A stretch of DNA of 64,000 bases from Polyodon spathula (taxonomy: Eukaryota; Chordata; Actinopteri; Acipenseriformes; Polyodontidae): contig NC_054538.1 in assembly GCF_017654505.1 (NCBI RefSeq), positions 57,627,684 to 57,691,683 on the forward strand. The letters are read 5' to 3'. Position numbers and translations under genes: made by a program. This document shows positions 1 to 11,800 of this stretch, in pieces. Each line of letters starts with the position of its first letter. The stretch's first letter is position 1. The notes below the pieces were generated by a model. It was not told the DNA's origin. It searched no databases and worked only from the letters and a program-made list of their open reading frames with translations.

Positions 1-194
1 TGCAGTGGTTCTCCTTAGTAGTGTCAAATGCACAATATATGTGAGTTTCAATTTAGATAGAGCATCATTAATGTTATGTTTTTTGCTCAGACTCTGCATT
101 CCCCCTCCCTACAGTGCAAACAATTTGTATGAGCCTCTGTGACCTAATCATAAAACTTGAACAAAATTATAGTTTGCAAACAGTTACATAAAAT

Positions 195-195
195 G

Positions 196-226
<31 letters not shown>

Positions 227-269
227 AGATCTAGATATATATATATATATATATGGATATATATATATA
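195..269. repeat. TA microsatellite
   Basis: Interrupted (TA)n with short breaks (AGATCTAGA, GG). Confidence 0.9.
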
Positions 270-585
270 ATGCCATATATATTTTGTACCATGGGACAAC
301 CAAATGCCAGGTTTTCATACTTGTTTAAGGGACTTTAAAATCCACAAAATGAGTTTGTCTATAGTAAGGAGTATGCTTACACTAAAAGTATGTACCATAA
401 ATATTAAACCTTTTATGAACCGTAATTATACATGAGCCCTGCAGCAGCAGGGTTGGGTAAACATAATGGATACCACAGTATGAAGGTACTTTGACACTGG
501 TAGTTGTTAGTTGTTGTACATGCATATAATGTAACTTGCAAGGTCTACTTTGTAATTACCGCAGCACTTTTCTGATCTTCCACAG

Positions 586-1134
586 ATTCCTATGAAAAAG
601 CACGCCTCAAGCTACCAGAGTGTAAAATCTCGTCCGATATTTTGATAGATTTGGAAAAACCAAAGAAAAAAAGAAAAGAAGTTCAACAATTTCTAATACT
701 TTTCAAAGTATTTATTTAGGGAATTAAGTAGACCGAGAATAAATGTACAGAAATGCAGTATGATAGGCCTAGTGTGTAAAGTTCATTTTTATATTAGTGG
801 TAATGCATACAAGTGACATTTATTTTCCATTGTTACTTTTTATTTTTGTCTTAAGTTCAAATAAAAGGTTTCAGGATTCTGATTTTGATAGATGACACTA
901 TTTCCAAAGCAGCAAGAGGGAAAAAAGTAGACGTCCCACCTTGTCCTAAAGCACCACTACTGCCTGAGTTTCCAACTCTGGATCAACCAAACATTACACA
1001 TCAGCCAGCATCGCAAGTCATTCAATCAGATATACTGGCTGCCACTTCTGGAAGTAGCAGGCCTGCACAATCCTCAAGAGTCCCATCCTCAACATCACTA
1101 CACAAAGTTGTTTTAACAGGTGGGTCTTTTACAG
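586..1134 (+). pseudogene. Degraded piece of a DUF4806-type uncharacterised protein gene
   Basis: After an acceptor at 584-585 the frame reads SYEKARLKLPECKISSDI followed by a Lys-rich run. A second block, 875-1134, between an acceptor (TTTCAG) and a strong donor (CAG|GTAAGA), reads DDTISKAARGKKVDVPPCP then a Pro/Ser-rich linker. This order (YEKAR..LP motif, basic run, Ser/Pro linker) resembles the N-terminal half of multicopy fish proteins with a C-terminal DUF4806 domain. The second block needs a frame change near its start, and no C-terminal domain follows, so it is probably a relic. The family call is from memory. Confidence 0.35.
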
Positions 1135-1436
1135 GTAAGATTTAAAGAAAATTTAATTTAGCAGTTTAGTTAAATGTAATATAGCCTACACAAAATATAT
1201 TTGAACTTGATTATGTTCATCACATGCATTTTAAATTTTACATAAACATTCCCTATTTATGTTTTAATTATGTATTTTGTCAACGTCCTTTTCAAAATAC
1301 ATAACAGAACATTTGATTTAAGAAAGCTATGATTAAAGGCTTTGTACTATACATTAATTGCAGGTCTGTGGTTTATTGTATTTAAACAATGACTTTAAAT
1401 TGTTTTATTGATTTGTTTGTTTTAATAATTTAGTAG

Positions 1437-1740
1437 TTGTCAATTGATTTTACCCCGTTTTTCTCCCAATGTGAAATGTCCAGTTGTATTTTAGGCTCAG
1501 CTCACCGCTACCACCCCTACGCTGACTCAGGAGTGGCAAAGACTAACACACGCTGTCTCCGAAGCGTGTGCCATCAGCCGACCACTTCTTTTCACTCTGC
1601 AGACCCGCCGTGCAGCCAACAGCGTCAGAGGACAATGCAGCTCTGGGCAGCTTACAGGCAAGCCTGCAGGCGCCCGGCCAGTCTACAGGGGTTGCTGGTG
1701 CACGGTGAGCCAAGGACAACCTAGCCAACCTAAGTCCTCC
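1437..1740 (+). repeat. Dispersed GC-rich repeat copy
   Basis: A GC-rich block in AT-rich surroundings, beginning TTTTTCTCCCAAT and followed by a Pro/Arg-rich pseudo-frame open on both strands. A second, more diverged relative starts near 26710 (TTCTCCCAATTT, then CTCACCGCAGCGAGTCACC). I associate this type with repeats seen in sturgeon genomes, but the class is unknown to me. The apparent reading frames are most likely composition effects, not genes. Confidence 0.5.
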
Positions 1741-1968
1741 ACTAGTAAGATTTTTTTTTCTTTCCCCAAATATTTATATTATTTTGAAATAATAGGACAA
1801 ATATGTACAGTCAAATCTGTGTGATTTTGGTCTTTTTGTTTTTGTTATAGATCCTGTCCAGCATAATTTTACACATGCATTGTTTTGAATTCTGTAAGGT
1901 GTGTATGAATGTTGATAACCCCACATTGGCAAAGAATCATGACACATTTAAGAATTCCTATAAATTCT

Positions 1969-1978
1969 AAAAAAAAAA

Positions 1979-2032
<54 letters not shown>
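1969..2032. repeat. Poly-A run plus AAT microsatellite
   Basis: An A-run followed by about 17 TAA units. This could be the old poly-A tail of an inserted element. Confidence 0.85.
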
Positions 2033-2034
<2 letters not shown>

Positions 2035-2639
2035 ATTTCTTAAGTTCTTTGGTAAAAATGTCTAGCTTATGAACACAAACTTTGCTTTAAGGAGATGGAT
2101 CTTAATTTAAAATAATATGTCCTATACACAAATCTGCAACATTAGAATGAGCAGAAATACTGACGGCTTCATTTACTGCAGGGGTGGTGTAGATTACAAG
2201 TAATAATGTTTTGTGCACATTTAATATGAAACATGATTGTGTGTGGTGATGTATTTCATCCTTTGGTAAATGAGGCCCTTAGTAGGAGTACATTATTTAG
2301 ACCACTTAAGAGCATGATAGAGCACTTAAGATCATGAGTCTTGACAGAAGTAGTGGTAGACCCTTACAATGACATTGAACATATTTTCAGTAAAGTGGAT
2401 TGACAACCATGGCAAAACACTTTGAGGGATGTTCATATGGCCCTCTGGACATATTGTTATCAGTATTAATGTGGTTGAACATACCAAATCAGAATATTTA
2501 TATACCACAAACCTTAAAAAGCTTCTTTTAAACCAGAAGGTCTCAATGACACTTTATTTTAACAGGTTTTATATCTGGGTAGGTTTGGAGGCATGGCTGT
2601 TTCAGAAACAACACGGCATATTCTGAAGAAAGTATTGTG

Positions 2640-4190
2640 TATCACCTCTGGCCATCCCACTTTCTAGGCTATACGGATTCAGCTCTATCTTCATCTGATA
2701 TACCCTTCAATCCTGGAGTTAATCGTTTTGCTCTCCCTCTGTACTGTCTCCAATGCCTTAATGTCTTTCTTATGATAAGGGGACCAGAACTGGATAGAAT
2801 ATTAGGTGTGGTCATAACAGTACATTGTATAATTTTAATATAACTTCTCTTGGTTTGAATTGAACTGTCTTGGCTATATAACCTAACATTCTATTTGCCT
2901 TTTTTATAGCTTCTCCACACTGGCTTAAGAGATTCATCCACTACTACCCCCCAAGTCCTTTTCATATAGTACATAAACTCTTCTGTTTCGTTACCGTTCT
3001 TGTCATACTTGCCTGTAGTGTTTTTGTTCCCTATATGCAACACTTTACATTTATTCACATTAAATTTCATCTGCCACATGTCAGCCCAAGCTTGAATCTT
3101 GTCTAAATCTCTTTGTATTATTAAAGTTGCTGATTGGGAGTGGGTCACCCCTCCCAGTTTTGTGTTGTTTGCAAATTTGCATAGTTTACTGATTATGTCT
3201 TGGTCCAAGTCATTTATATAAATTAAGAAAAGCAATGGTCCCAATACTGATCCCTGTTGTACTCCACTTGTTATGTTACTCCAATGTGATGCCTGGCCTC
3301 TAATTACAACTCTCTGCTTTCTATCTTGTAACCAGTTATAAATCCATGCTGCTAATTTGCCATTTGTTCCTACTGATTTAATCTATAGCCTTTCGTGTGG
3401 TACTTTGACAAATGCTTTTGAAAATCTAAGTAGATTATGTCATACACAGTATCTTTGTCCACTCTAGTAGTCACCTGCTGAATGAAATCTAGTAAATTAG
3501 TTAATCAAGATCTACCCTTCTTAAGCCATGTTGGCTGTCTCCTATGATGTTGTTACAACATAAATATTCCTCCATTTTGGTCCTAATTGTAGTTTCCATC
3601 ATTTAACATATGATTGATGTTATAGGTCTGTAGTTCCCAGGGTCAAATTTGCCTCCCTTTTAAAATATGGGAAAAACACTGCCAATTTTCCGGTCCAGTG
3701 GGATGACTCCATTATTTATAGATTTATTGAATACATACATATTGGTTTAAAAATCTGTTCTCTAGTTTCCCTAAGGACAGATTCCCTCGGGTCCTGAGGA
3801 TTTGTTTATTTTAAGTGCTGCTAGCTCCCTTAGTACTTCATTCTCTTCTATAACAAACTCTGGTAATGATGTGTGTGTACAGTCTGTTAACCTTGGTACA
3901 TTGCATAAATCCTCCTTTGTAAATAAGTGTACAAAGTATTGATTAAGTACATCTGCAATTTGGTAGTCTTTAGTCACTAAATTACCACTGCTGTCACGTA
4001 AACTACTCACTTCCTCTTTCAGTTTCCTTTTAACATTAAAATATTGAAAAAACCATTTTGGATTAAGTTTACTATCTACTGTTACTTGTCTCTCTAGTTC
4101 CTTTTTCACTCTCCTGGTCTGCTTTTTAAGGTCTCTACAGGCATCTCTGCATTCTATTTGTGAGGCTGCTTCCTTTAATTTAATAGGAAG
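2640..4190 (-). mobile_element. CR1/L2-like LINE relic (reverse transcriptase)
   Basis: Minus-strand non-LTR retrotransposon relic. 4109-3771 reads the segment before the RT core (NPKWFFQYFNVKRKLKEEV, NLVTKDYQIADVLNQYFVHLFT). 3244-2891 reads the RT core GPLLFLIYINDLDQ, then FANNTKLGG where active enzymes have FADD, then WQMKFNVNKCKVLHIGN. Frameshifts separate the blocks around 3750-3250 and the catalytic aspartates are both Asn, so it is inactive. The 2640-2890 stretch is probably 3' sequence of the same element. The 5' end is truncated near 4190. Confidence 0.8.
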
Positions 4191-4879
4191 ATAGAATTTT
4201 CTTTTATTTTTAATACCCTAGTCCATGAGCCAGGACCCCAAAATTTGGCCATCGGTACCATTCGGTGGGATGAAGGCTCACTATGATTTTTGGCAAGGTC
4301 TGGAACCCTAGAGATAGAAAATAGGTTGCAGCGGTGCATAACTCTTTCCCAAATCTGTTTTATCACCACATTTTCAACTATACCCACCAATTCGCCAGCA
4401 GCTGGATTTCTACAATTGTGAAGCAGGGTCTTTATATCAATCTCCCATAAAATCTTTATTGGTTAAGTTAGGGCATTGACATTAACAGCTAAGATAGTAA
4501 AGCACTTGCATTTACAAGTACAACAAACAGCATTAATTTATTTTCACTGGTTTTCCATTGGCAGCCTTTCTATTTTACAGTACCTCCAATTTCGGAAACA
4601 GTTGTTTTTATTAAATATTAAGCTAAAAGTTCATCTAAATATCTTAACTTCTTTAATACAATTGTTTTAGTGCACTTGTATATTGAGTAATGTATCAGGG
4701 TCAATTTAAGACATTTTGTAAATATTCTGGGTGCTGTATTAAGCCCTTCTGTGCTGTGAACATATGCCACATAGTTACACAGTTTAAAAAAAAAAGCTGG
4801 ATTAAACCAGGTGCTGTGAAGAGAAGATATATTACATCACAGCTGAATACAGAAGTATCTTCCTGGGTCAGATGAGAGA
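4191..4879. other. Unassigned AT-rich stretch
   Basis: Between the LINE relic and the next coding relic I see no convincing frame, splice pattern or terminal repeat. A GC-richer part at 4210-4300 may belong to an unidentified old repeat. Confidence 0.4.
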
Positions 4880-5465
4880 TATGGTGCACAACAAATCAAA
4901 TGATCATCATGCAGAGCTACGCAAATCAAGAATTGAAAAAGATGAAGATGCAGTGGCAGCAGTATTCACAGTGTTGCTCTGAAACAGGATCTCATTATTA
5001 TTATAGCAAAAGCAGCTTCTCAGGAAAGCAAAGTTATTCTGATTTCAGAACTGAGAGACTTGAGAGCAACCCACCAATGAAGAAATTCCATGACCCCATT
5101 TAAATGAACAAACTGAAAACCTTCAGCAATATGTGCAAGAAGAAGGAGGTGAGAGCAATGGGAGGGCAATAATTGTGGAAGCAGACAGGGCACTCTTTGG
5201 TCGCATCATTGTGATGGCACAGAGACAGAACCTTCAGATGGCAGATGTACCTTTGCCATGGACATTGGCAACCCCAGAAGGGCTCCTTCGAAAGACCAAC
5301 AAAGCTGATTTAGCCACATGTTTGCAGAAGAATGTAGCACCAGCTGAAGAAATGCCAGATAATTCTGTCACTGTAATTGATGGAATGAATCTTGTTCAAA
5401 GGGTGAGAGGTGATCAAGCCAACATTGGTGAAGTGGCGTTGAACTTCCCCGTCTATATTTTCTGA
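4880..5465 (+). pseudogene. Relic of a conserved, uncharacterised multicopy ORF family
   Basis: The frame pieces read SNDHHAELRKSRIEKDEDAV, then (other frame) ERLESNPPMKKFHDPI, then EADRALFGRIIVMAQRQNLQ, LPWTLATPEGLLRKTNKADL and VTVIDGMNLVQRVRGDQANI. I recognise this series from large uncharacterised proteins that are multicopy in fish and cnidarian genomes and look mobile-element-like; I know no function for them. Stops and frameshifts at about 4979-5105 break the frame. The C-terminal half of the family is missing after 5465. Confidence 0.5.
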
Positions 5466-6246
5466 TATTTTATAGACCATTTATATAAAAATAAGCATTC
5501 AAAAACAAGAAATACAACATTGCAACATTGAAGCTATGCAATGGAACTTGGTTTACAAAGGTAAAAAAAAAAAAAAATTAACTGAAAAGAAATATGCGTA
5601 TAGCCCCCTGTCTTTAGCATGTTATCTCAGGTCTGGTTTTCCTATACCTATTATAACACAAAAAAGCATCTGCAATCAAGATCCATCACTTGACTGTATT
5701 CTCATGGGGTTCTTTATCTCAAAAGCAGTGTGTGACCCAGCGTGGCATTGAAAAGCAGTGTACAGGGTAATTATAAAGTCAGTAGGCCTCTTTTCTATGC
5801 TGTGGAAAAGACATTCATAGCAAAATAATGAAACCTGACAAATTATCTAACTAACTAATGGGCAACAAGATTCTAGGACTACTTTCACAGGTTATACAGG
5901 ACCATGTATATAGCTGTGGCCTACAAGTTTTATACCAGCAACCATTTCAAAGGTCTGCATCAGCAAGACATATTCACAGTGACACAAAGAACCTCTTGAC
6001 ATGGCATATATCAAATTGGTTAGACACTTTTTTTTTTTCCACAGCAGCTTTGAAGTGGCCAGTTGATTTAATGTACTGTGATGTTTCACAATTCTCACAT
6101 TGCACAGTAACTGTCACCTTGCTCTGACACTGAAAGCCAAGGGGCTACATTGGCAGGAAGCCATTAAAGGCAGTTTCAACATCATCAATCAATCTCTGAT
6201 CTCTCACAGTAACAACACATAAGCCACTATTTTAATATAGAAATTG

Positions 6247-6252
6247 TTTATT
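6247..6252 (-). terminator. Polyadenylation signal of the opsin gene
   Basis: AATAAA on the minus strand about 120 bp after the opsin stop codon. This implies a short 3' untranslated region in the same exon as the C-terminus. Other A/T hexamers lie nearby, so the site is the best candidate rather than proven. Confidence 0.6.
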
Positions 6253-6372
6253 GATATGGATAAGGACAAAAGGGATGACAAATTAAAAAAAAAAATGCAA
6301 AAGACATCACCATGCAACTGCACATAATCATAGATAATTTACCCATTTATAAAAAAATAAAAAGTCCCCTTT

Positions 6373-6810
6373 TCAGAGTCTGTCACATTCAAATTCAGGA
6401 GCCTCAGGTGCTGAAGGCATTGGGATGAAGAAGACTTCCTTGTTCTCTGGAGTGTTGGATGGGCTTCCCACACCTGAGTCTGGCATTTGGACCGGCTTCT
6501 CCTGAATGTACTGCTGTTCTCTATGATGTGCGGGGGGGAGCTCAGCCTTCTGCTTGAGGTTCTTGAAACGCTTGAGCTTGACAGTGTCATTGCTCTTCTT
6601 GGTGCAGGGCAGCAGGATGCTGATGTCCTTACGGAACTTGGAGCTCATACCGAAGTAGATGATGGGGTTGTAAAAGCTGGCTGACTTGGCGAAGAGTCTG
6701 GTGAAGATGCTAGCTGTGTTTGGGACATGAAAACCCCAGGCAGACCATAGGGAAATCACGGCATAGGGCGACCAGGCTATGATAAAGGCAGTGCAGATGA
6801 CAATGGACAC
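6373..6810 (-). CDS. opn5-like: Opsin exon 6 (helices 6-7, C-terminal tail, stop)
   Basis: The acceptor is CCCTCTCCAG|GTGTCC. It encodes residues 258-402: helix 6 with W270-S-P-Y, helix 7 with K299 and NPIIY, an amphipathic helix 8 (FGMSSKFRKDI), C326, and a hydrophilic tail containing DSGVGSPSNTPENK that offers phosphorylation sites. The GTG at 6810 is an internal valine codon after the splice site, not a start. Confidence 0.97.
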   Translation of the reverse strand: MSIVICTAFIIAWSPYAVISLWSAWGFHVPNTASIFTRLFAKSASFYNPIIYFGMSSKFRKDISILLPCTKKSNDTVKLKRFKNLKQKAELPPAHHREQQYIQEKPVQMPDSGVGSPSNTPENKEVFFIPMPSAPEAPEFECDRL

Positions 6811-8822
6811 CTGGAGAGGGAGTATTTAAAAGATAGTGGTCAAGAACCAATACTGGTATGAAGACCCCCATATGATAAAGGCATAAAGCATTGAGACCCT
6901 GTGATATAACAAATACGTTATGTGTGTGTGTGTGCGTGTGTGTGCGTGTAAAGTATTCCATGAACTTTTAAGGACAATAAATATGTTTTACCATTAATAT
7001 ATATGACGCATTGTTAATTCATACTTTAAGAACCAGACCTTTGACTGACACAAAGTACATTATTCACAACTGGGCCGTGTGTACATACTTGAGCTTAGCC
7101 TTATGTGGACTTAAACTCTCCAAACAGGTTTATTCAAAGTTCTTAGTCAGGCAGGTCATCCACTCAGTTCCGAACAGGAGAATTAAATACTATTTCAATA
7201 ACGTCTTTGACAACATAGCTGTGTTTATTGTAACCTGACTGTTGTGTGCGATGATAAAAGATATACAAAAAGTATTTGAGAGGTTATGAATCTTGCATAA
7301 TATTCTACAGTATATATTTACTTTTGGTAGATGAGACAGATACAGGTTGCCAGTGACCAGTAATAGATAACTGAAAGTCATATCTAGCTACCTCTTGGGC
7401 CAATATCCACCTGGAGGCCTGGAGGAACTTGTTCTTGATAACAAAAGCAAGTTCCTGTTGAAGCCGAGGGCACCTACCCGGGTGACATCCTTTTCCATTC
7501 TCCTCTGCCTGTCAGTGAGGTCTCCCGTTCCTGCTGCTGCTAAGGCATGGCTGGTCTTGACAGTGTTGATAATGGACACGTAGGAGAATAACATCATGAA
7601 GACTGGCAGGAAGAAGCAACAGATGAAGATTGCCACAATGTAGGACTTGTAGATTGTTGAGAAGGTGGCTTTGGCCCAGTCAATCTCACAGGTTCCATAC
7701 CCATGATCTAGAAAGGCATTTAAAAGAACAGGGATAGTAGATCATAGATAGTAGAGCTTATTTGGTACATTTGATAGCTATATTAAATCGATGCCAAACT
7801 TCAGTTAGTCTGTGCTAAACTTTAGTTAGTTTTTCCTTGCATTTTAAATCGTAATTACTATCAAAAAATCTAATTTAACCAATAAAACCTTGACTCAACA
7901 TAAATAATGTTACAAGTGTGTTTTTATAGATATGGATGAATTGCACACAGCATCACAAATTTACTTAATTTAAGCTTGAATCTTCAGCTTGCTTCTTGGT
8001 TATGGGTAAATTGCATACTCATAGGAGACAATAATATAATATCATCTTTATATAGCGCCTTTCATAGTAGACCTTCATTACAAAGCACTTTACAAGATTC
8101 AAGACTAGGATATGTGAACTATGCATCAGCTGCAGAGTTGCTTACAAGAACGTCTCACCCGAAAGATGGATCACAGGGAGGTTAAGTGACTTGCTCAAGG
8201 TCACACAATGGGTCAGTGGGTGAGCTGGGATATTGAATCATGTACCTCCTGGTTACAAGCCTGTTTCTTTAACCATTGGACCACACAGCCTCCTACAATG
8301 TATTTACTTGCTGCTTGCAAAGATTTTCAAGCAATCCATCTCTTGATAAATAACAAAGTTCACACGGTACAATTAAGTAAACATGAAGTTGAACAATATG
8401 TGAAGGTATATACTGCACTTCACAACTAAAGGCAAGTGAATGTGTCGTGCAGCACACTGCACCACAACAAAAAAAATAAAATGTATTTTTGATACGAGCC
8501 ATTCACACTGCCTGCGATGCGACGGGCGACACTGAAGCTAATGAGGAACAGCTTCCCTTGTGCGTCTTCAGTAAACAACAATGGCGGAAGAAAAGATAAT
8601 TCTTGCAGTATTAAAATACTCGGAGCCGTACAACAAAGGACAGAAAATTATAAGGACACGGCAATGAAGGAGAACATCTGTTTGACAATGAGCAAGTCAC
8701 TTAACTTCACTGTGCTCTGTCTTTCGGGTGAGACATTGTTGTAGGTGACTCTGCAGCTGATGCATAGTTCATACACCCTAGTCTCTAAGTCAACTTGGAT
8801 AAAGGCGTCTACTAAATAATAA

Positions 8823-8868
<46 letters not shown>

Positions 8869-11800
8869 TCTGGCAGTCCATTTCCAGGGAACTGGATATT
8901 GATGGTGTGTATGATTTGTTTATCTTTACTGAAATAAGTATTTTGAAAAGTTATTACTGGTGTGTGGAGACCTTAAAACTTCACAACTAAATTACAAATG
9001 ATTAGGTTTGCAATACCAACCATCGAAGTACATCCTGTAAGTAATAAAATGAAGTAGTGCAAGGAAGTACCCAGTATAATTAATGTACTACATTCTACAT
9101 AAGAACTGCTTCAGCTACTTCAATATTTATGACTAGCCAATGGTGTACTCTTTAATGACTGATATTTTAAAAAATATATGAGAAATGTAATTATTTAATA
9201 ATAGTTCCTGAGTATAATTTTCATTTTTTTTAAATAAGTAATGTGTAGAGTCTTTTTTATTATAACAATAATATGCACAACCTTTTACCTTAATAATGTA
9301 CATGGTTCTGAATGTTAAACAGCATCAAATAATAAAGTCGATTTAGTAATACACACTTTGTAGTACTTCTAAGTCTTTGACTGCTAAGTCTACTGACTTT
9401 TATTGTGCAGTAGTCTACTAAAGTATAAAGCTCAATGAATTGACTGCTTAAATATCTAACATGCCTCTATTTCTGGAGCAAAAGTGCCTTCAGCATGAGG
9501 ACAGCATTAATTACAGCCCTGTAGGAGCTGGAGTGTTTCAGGTGTGTCAGAGTCATTTCACATTCACGTGATTTAATTTCACCTGTGTAGCTTCCCCAGC
9601 CCACAAGAGGTGCCCCTGACCAGAAGGTAGATGCTAACCAGATGAATCCCAGCAAAACAGCAATGCTGCTATTACTGATACAATGAGCTGTAATGATAAA
9701 GAACATGCATTTAAATACCTGTCAAAGATTCAATATACAGTAATATGTGTTTTCTTGATTGCTTGAAGTCTGGATGTTAATAACAACATATTATTGCCTT
9801 AGTTATTAGAGTTTAAGGAGATGATCAAGGCCCTTCATATATATTTTTACATTTTTGAGGAGTGCACAAAATACTGTAATACATCATATAATACTCATTT
9901 TTCAGAGTAACATTATTTTTGAGCTGACAGTGGTTTTTCATTGAAACATTAAAACATATTACAGATAAGACGCAAATCACATCACATTGTGGAAAAAAAC
10001 ATGCTGCACAATTACAAGGTTTTATAAAGTTTTAATTAATATGGTATACTGTACAGTGTCATCACCATTGGAGAATGTAATCGGTGAAAAAGCTAATGTT
10101 ACCTTTCAGAAAAGTTTGTAAATTACAGTAGAATTCCTCTGAAGAACATCAACAGAACAATTAGCAGTGAATAACAGAGCACCAGCAACCTAAGGTTAAA
10201 CTATAAGAAATTAAGTCAAGCAGACAAATATTTCAGCTAGTGCATTCTTCGTAAGTATCAGCAATGGCAACAAAATTGATTTGTTACAAATGTTGCACCA
10301 AAATGGTAGCTCACTAGTACTGATATGGTGCATAAACTGATTGTTGAGAAAGTGGCTTTGAAAAAAATATGAAACCACTATGGTTGCTTTCTGTTGTGTT
10401 TCATGCCATTTGAACTATTAAATTGCCAGTGTTGTGTCATTTTCACTGCAGATCTTTTTATAGGGCTATTTCATCCAGTCTTGTTTGTATACAATAATGA
10501 CAATGGATTCTTTCATTTATAAATGTTGGTTTTATTTCCGTCAATATACAGCAGTGAGTATGAGTAATTGGATGAAAAGACCCACTCCCATGCCTGTTTT
10601 ATGAGCGTTGACATGACATTTAATAAACAATGAAACAGTCCTTTTATTGGAAACTATGCTGCGCTTCTGAACAAAGAATCCACCCACTAATCACATACAT
10701 AATCAAACTGTTCCTTAAATAGCCCCCTCGTCTGCGCCTCTTTGTCGTTTCTTTGTCTGGTTTTGTATCCCTGCAGGTCATGTCGGTGTTGTCTCTTACC
10801 TTCACATTATGGACTCGACTCTCGGATCGTAGACCCAGGCACGACATTCATTTTCAATCCCTGCAATTTCATTCTGCTGCATTCTTTCATTCTACAGTTC
10901 CGACAGGCCAGCGATTATCAGTCTAGTCACTGTGTTTCCGATATATATATGCTCAAAATTCACGAAGGTAGGAACGTAAATGTAATCATATTGTTTCTTC
11001 CTCAAAATTTCTAATATTGAGTTATGGACACCTCACTTGTGCGAAAAAGTAACTTTTTCGGAATTTGTTCAGTTTAGTTCATACAGTCAACTCTGTGACT
11101 CATATCTAATGTGCCGTCTGGAATTCATCGATTTGTTATGGGCAGCTGAATGCGAGAGCAAGCCATGCATAACAATATCACAACGCCACATCCATACTCT
11201 ACAAGCAGTCTTTACAAACACTGCATTGCACTTTCAGTTGCCATATTCATAGTACTCTTTTCAGCTCAGTATGCATACTTGCCAACATTTGGAAACTGTT
11301 CAGCAGGACCCCCACCCCCTGGGGGGAGGGGGGGTGGCGGCTGGGGGCGTAGGAATGAAGCTAACTAATTTCTCGACTTTCCATTGGCTCCCACATTTTA
11401 CTCTACATCAAATCACATCGCAGCACAGGGAGGAAACAATACGCATCTCCAATACGACTGGAAATTACATGTATCTGAGATCGGGTTTGTGAACACAATA
11501 TGTATGCAGTATGTATGAAACTTATCACACCAGTCTTGTTTACCTTCCATCCTACGCTACTGATAATAATAATAGGATGGTCAGACTTTGGAGCTCCGTT
11601 GAAGTGGAACCACACAAACATGCGTAAAGGTTTTGGGATAGTGTGTAGCAGACAAAGTTATTGGCAATTCGGATAAATGGAGGTGGGTGCCTGTTAAGAG
11701 GGGCTGTGTTGTGCTGTGCAGTGCTGGTATGCTGTGCCATACTTCGCAAGTAGTGCCGTGCAGCGCTGTGCCACGCTGTGCCACGCTGTGCCGCACTGTC

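Noticed and set aside
1437..1724. 95-residue frame rich in Cys, Arg and Pro
   Set aside because: It lies in a GC-rich dispersed repeat with another open frame on the opposite strand and has no domain.
6710..6961. Minus-strand frame overlapping the start of opsin exon 6
   Set aside because: It crosses a GT microsatellite and the intron 5 acceptor; the opsin frame is clearly the real one.
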